Shown here: positions 63,160 to 64,000 of the stretch, piece by piece
How positions within the stretch are numbered: position 1 is the first letter of the stretch
How the letters are laid out: each line of letters opens with the position of its first letter
Made by a program: the position numbers and the translations under genes
Notes under the pieces: model-generated
Database searches by the model: none
What the model saw: the letters and a program-made list of their open reading frames with translations, nothing else
Told to the model about the DNA's origin: nothing
Origin: Peribacillus frigoritolerans
Lineage (GTDB): Bacteria; Bacillota; Bacilli; Bacillales; DSM-1321
Direction: 5' to 3'
Length of the DNA stretch: 64,000 nt
Assembly (NCBI RefSeq): GCF_040250305.1
Contig: NZ_CP158190.1
Location: 3,566,001 to 3,630,000, forward strand

Positions 63160-63578
63160 TTCTGCTCCTCCTTTGATAATGCTTGTTCACATAGCTCATA
63201 TAATACTCCCGCGGTAGACTTCGGATGAACGAAAGCAACATCCGCATTGTGCGCTCCCTTTCTTGATGAATCATCAATCATGCGCAATCCAGCTTCTTTG
63301 ATTTCTTTTATTCTATCTTCGATGTCATCGACGCCAAGTGCCACATGATGAATCCCTTCACCGCGTTTTTCGATGAATTTGGCGATTGGGCTTGCAGGTG
63401 ACAACGCTTCCAACAATTCCAAACGGGTATTGCCTGCCAGGATGAAGGCCACTTTCACTCCTTGGCTCTCCACTGTCTCGATTCCTTCAAGTTTCAATTT
63501 CAGCGTTTCCGTATAAAGCGGCAAGGCTTCATCAAGTGACTTGACGGCAATACCGATATGATCGATATTTTTAATCAT
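63156..63578 (-). CDS. mce: Methylmalonyl-CoA epimerase
   Basis: VOC-fold epimerase (140 aa) interconverting (R)- and (S)-methylmalonyl-CoA. Motifs: KNIDHIGIAVKSLDEAL at the N terminus, GEGIHHVALGVDDIE, and FVHPKSTAGVLYELCE near the end, with metal-binding H and E. I chose the second of two adjacent ATGs (eight bases after GGGGG). Co-transcribed with the carboxyltransferase. Confidence 0.9.
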   Translation of the reverse strand: MIKNIDHIGIAVKSLDEALPLYTETLKLKLEGIETVESQGVKVAFILAGNTRLELLEALSPASPIAKFIEKRGEGIHHVALGVDDIEDRIKEIKEAGLRMIDDSSRKGAHNADVAFVHPKSTAGVLYELCEQALSKEEQK

Positions 63579-63748
63579 CATAAAAACCCCCATGCTATGT
63601 ATTATTGGATGACTCCATTAAAATACTACTAATCTTGCATTAAAGCCTTTTAAGATTCGGAATAATATGAACATTATACTTTTACTTGTTTCTACTAAAT
63701 GTTCAAGTTAAAATAAAATCAATCAAACTGTATTAAGGGAGAGAGCAT

Positions 63749-63844
63749 ATGGGAAACAAGAAAATCAGAAAGATCGTCGTGTATTTGATGCTTATCTCAA
63801 TGTTATTAACGAGCTTATTATCAGGTATCGCATTTCTTTTGTAA
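63749..63844 (+). CDS. prli42: Prli42-like stressosome-anchoring miniprotein
   Basis: Thirty-one residues (MGNKKIRKIVVYLMLISMLL..), a basic head and one membrane helix ending in FLL. Length and pattern match Prli42 of Listeria, which anchors the stressosome to the membrane and is conserved in Firmicutes. AAGGGAGAG precedes the ATG. Identification is by resemblance; the stressosome genes are not in the window. Confidence 0.75.
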   Translation: MGNKKIRKIVVYLMLISMLLTSLLSGIAFLL

Positions 63845-63860
63845 TAGACACCGTATCGGG

Positions 63861-63893
63861 GAGGGGAGCAAAAAGCTTCCCTCTCTTTATTTT
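63861..63893 (+). terminator. Terminator of the Prli42-like gene
   Basis: Stem GAGGGGAGC / GCTTCCCTC with loop AAAAA, then a T-rich tail; it overlaps the end of the convergent gene. Confidence 0.75.
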
Positions 63894-64000
63894 ATCGCTC
63901 CGTTTTTCTTTGCCAGCGTTTTGAAATCCTCGTTCGATAGGGTGATCAACACCTTAGTGCCGATGGGGACTTTTTCGTACAAACGCTCCACATCGGATTT
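63887..64000 (-). CDS. C-terminal end of an unidentified protein (cut by window edge)
   Basis: Only the last 37 codons are visible, ending VLITLSNEDF..KKNGAIK then TAA. This is too little for a family call. In B. subtilis yqjB lies next to yqjC, so this may be its counterpart, by position only. Confidence 0.45.
   Translation of the reverse strand, partial: KSDVERLYEKVPIGTKVLITLSNEDFKTLAKKNGAIK

Overview
The window is a chromosomal segment of an endospore-forming Bacillaceae member with moderate to low G+C. Most genes lie on the minus strand, and their order follows the B. subtilis yqj/yqk - spoIIA - spoVA - lysA - scpAB - dacB - res region closely. The species cannot be fixed from the window. 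A Peribacillus/Bacillus simplex-like organism is plausible, but that is an impression and not a result. No rRNA, tRNA, CRISPR array, prophage or transposase gene is seen.

Layout, left to right. (1) 1-6.3 kb: cytochrome c maturation and redox signalling (resABCDE, with resE cut by the window edge) and rluB. (2) 6.6-8.9 kb: the spore cortex/maturation operon dacB-spmA-spmB. (3) 9.1-13.5 kb: an oxidative-stress block (a domain-permuted AhpF homologue, ahpC with a PerR-box promoter, sodF) between dacB and ypuI. Its 1.1-kb non-coding gap holds a 21-bp-period repeat and a GC-rich dispersed repeat. (4) 13.6-18.7 kb: ypuI, scpB, scpA, small sporulation-type peptides, ypuF, a ribT without its riboflavin operon, and ypuA. 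(5) 19.1-28.4 kb: lysA, a spoVA operon lacking spoVAC, spoVAD and spoVAEB, a purine permease, and dacF-spoIIAA-spoIIAB-sigF. (6) 28.6-37.3 kb: nucleoside catabolism (drm-pupG-pdp), xerD, yqzK, fur, spoIIM, an EndoQ-type nuclease and nudF. (7) 37.4-46.9 kb: an mciZ homologue, yqkF, ohr/ohrR, yqkE, yqkD, yqkB, an SOS-type yolD-polY2 pair, a NlpC/P60 endopeptidase with a WalR-type box, a DUF3221 lipoprotein, yqjQ and yqjP. (8) 47.1-53.6 kb: a proline T-box ahead of proI, a VOC protein, racA with a sigma-H-type promoter, a three-gene ABC importer and a YisP-like synthase. (9) 53.7-64 kb: rnz, zwf, gndA, two small unknown genes, polY1, a PepT-like peptidase, mmdA-mce, a Prli42-like miniprotein and a cut gene at the right edge.

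Themes. Sporulation runs through the window: sigma-F control, SpoVA, SpoIIM, Spm, DacB/DacF, RacA, MciZ and ScpAB, several with promoter matches to sigma-H, sigma-F, sigma-E or sigma-G that I could read directly. A second theme is peroxide and superoxide defence at two sites (PerR-type and OhrR-type). A third is carbon flow: the oxidative pentose phosphate pair zwf/gndA and the nucleoside-to-pentose-phosphate genes drm/pupG/pdp.

Many gene starts were moved from the longest open frame to the start best supported by a ribosome-binding site or by family length. Several short genes (mciZ, prli42, a YjcZ-type peptide and three unknown small proteins) were found by reading the gaps. I did not find a clearly new multi-gene system. 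The observations most worth following are the split spoVA operon, the permuted AhpF, the 21-bp-period repeat, the paired GC-rich repeats and the small unknown genes.
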